A DNA stretch of 5,480 bases, taken from positions 1-5,480 of the forward strand of contig CAQUBD010000043.1 in assembly GCA_948891265.1 (NCBI GenBank), written 5' to 3'. Of the stretch, positions 5,453 through 5,480 are shown one piece after another; position 1 is the stretch's first letter; the number at the start of each line of letters is the position of its first letter. Below the pieces are notes generated by a model. It ran no database searches. It saw only the letters and a list, made by a program, of their open reading frames with translations, and was not told where the DNA came from. Source of the DNA: an uncultured Clostridia bacterium (lineage in GTDB: Bacteria; Bacillota; Clostridia; TANB77; CAG-508). A program made the translations under genes and the position numbers.

Positions 5453-5480
5453 GATTTTAACTTTAATAAATATAATTAAT
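5427..5480. repeat. Right copy of the two-block inverted repeat
   Basis: TTGGTCATATAGACCAT (5427-5443) and TTTAATAAATATAATTAAT (5462-5480) are the exact reverse complements of blocks B and A at 152-168 and 110-128. The 18-nt gap between them is not conserved. Block A ends exactly at the last base of the window, so the match may continue beyond it. The hairpin core is almost symmetric, but its loop (ATATA here, TATAT on the left) and the position of block A both confirm the inverted orientation. Confidence 0.75.

Noticed and set aside
110..5480. Complete transposon with terminal inverted repeats
   Set aside because: There is no transposase or recombinase between the repeats, metG is a housekeeping gene, composition is uniform, and no target-site duplication can be seen. 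The repeats are kept as a finding without this interpretation.

Overview
The window looks like chromosomal DNA from a very AT-rich, low-GC Gram-positive bacterium, most likely a member of the Clostridia or a related uncultured Firmicute. The grounds are the A-rich plus strand, AGA as nearly the only arginine codon in the long genes, heavy use of ATA, GAA and AAA codons, Shine-Dalgarno sites of the GGAG type, and a MetRS with the four-cysteine knuckle spacing of the Bacillus/Thermus type. I see no tRNA, rRNA, CRISPR array or transposase.

Layout, all on the plus strand: (a) 1-114, the open 3' end of a reading frame that enters from outside the window, followed by a terminator-like hairpin at 149-177; (b) 178-396, a long AT-rich leader without a gene, holding twin small palindromes (203-226), a large inverted repeat (arms 232-251 and 316-332) and a probable promoter (333-361); (c) 397-1971, metG, methionyl-tRNA synthetase in a short form without the C-terminal tRNA-binding extension; (d) 1972-2117, an intergenic stretch with a good sigma-A-type promoter, several competing hairpins and a possible 30-codon leader ORF that overlaps the next start; (e) 2118-3023, a membrane-anchored CE4/NodB polysaccharide deacetylase with all catalytic motifs; (f) 3099-5417, a 772-residue, highly charged, coiled-coil-rich protein of unknown function, starting at TTG; (g) 5418-5480, a terminator-like hairpin and AT-rich DNA.

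The most unusual signal is at the edges. A two-block sequence (19 nt plus 17 nt) at 110-168 recurs in inverted orientation at 5427-5480, so the three-gene block is bracketed by inverted copies of one composite element. The 17-nt block is itself the loop and stem of a terminator-like hairpin in both places. The right copy runs into the window edge, so its true extent cannot be seen. It may be a dispersed intergenic terminator/repeat family, an invertible or mobile segment boundary, or a repeat at which an assembly broke.

Functionally, metG is housekeeping translation. The deacetylase probably modifies peptidoglycan or another cell-surface polysaccharide. The large protein may be co-transcribed with the deacetylase (75-bp gap, no convincing terminator between them), but the sequence alone does not show that they work together.
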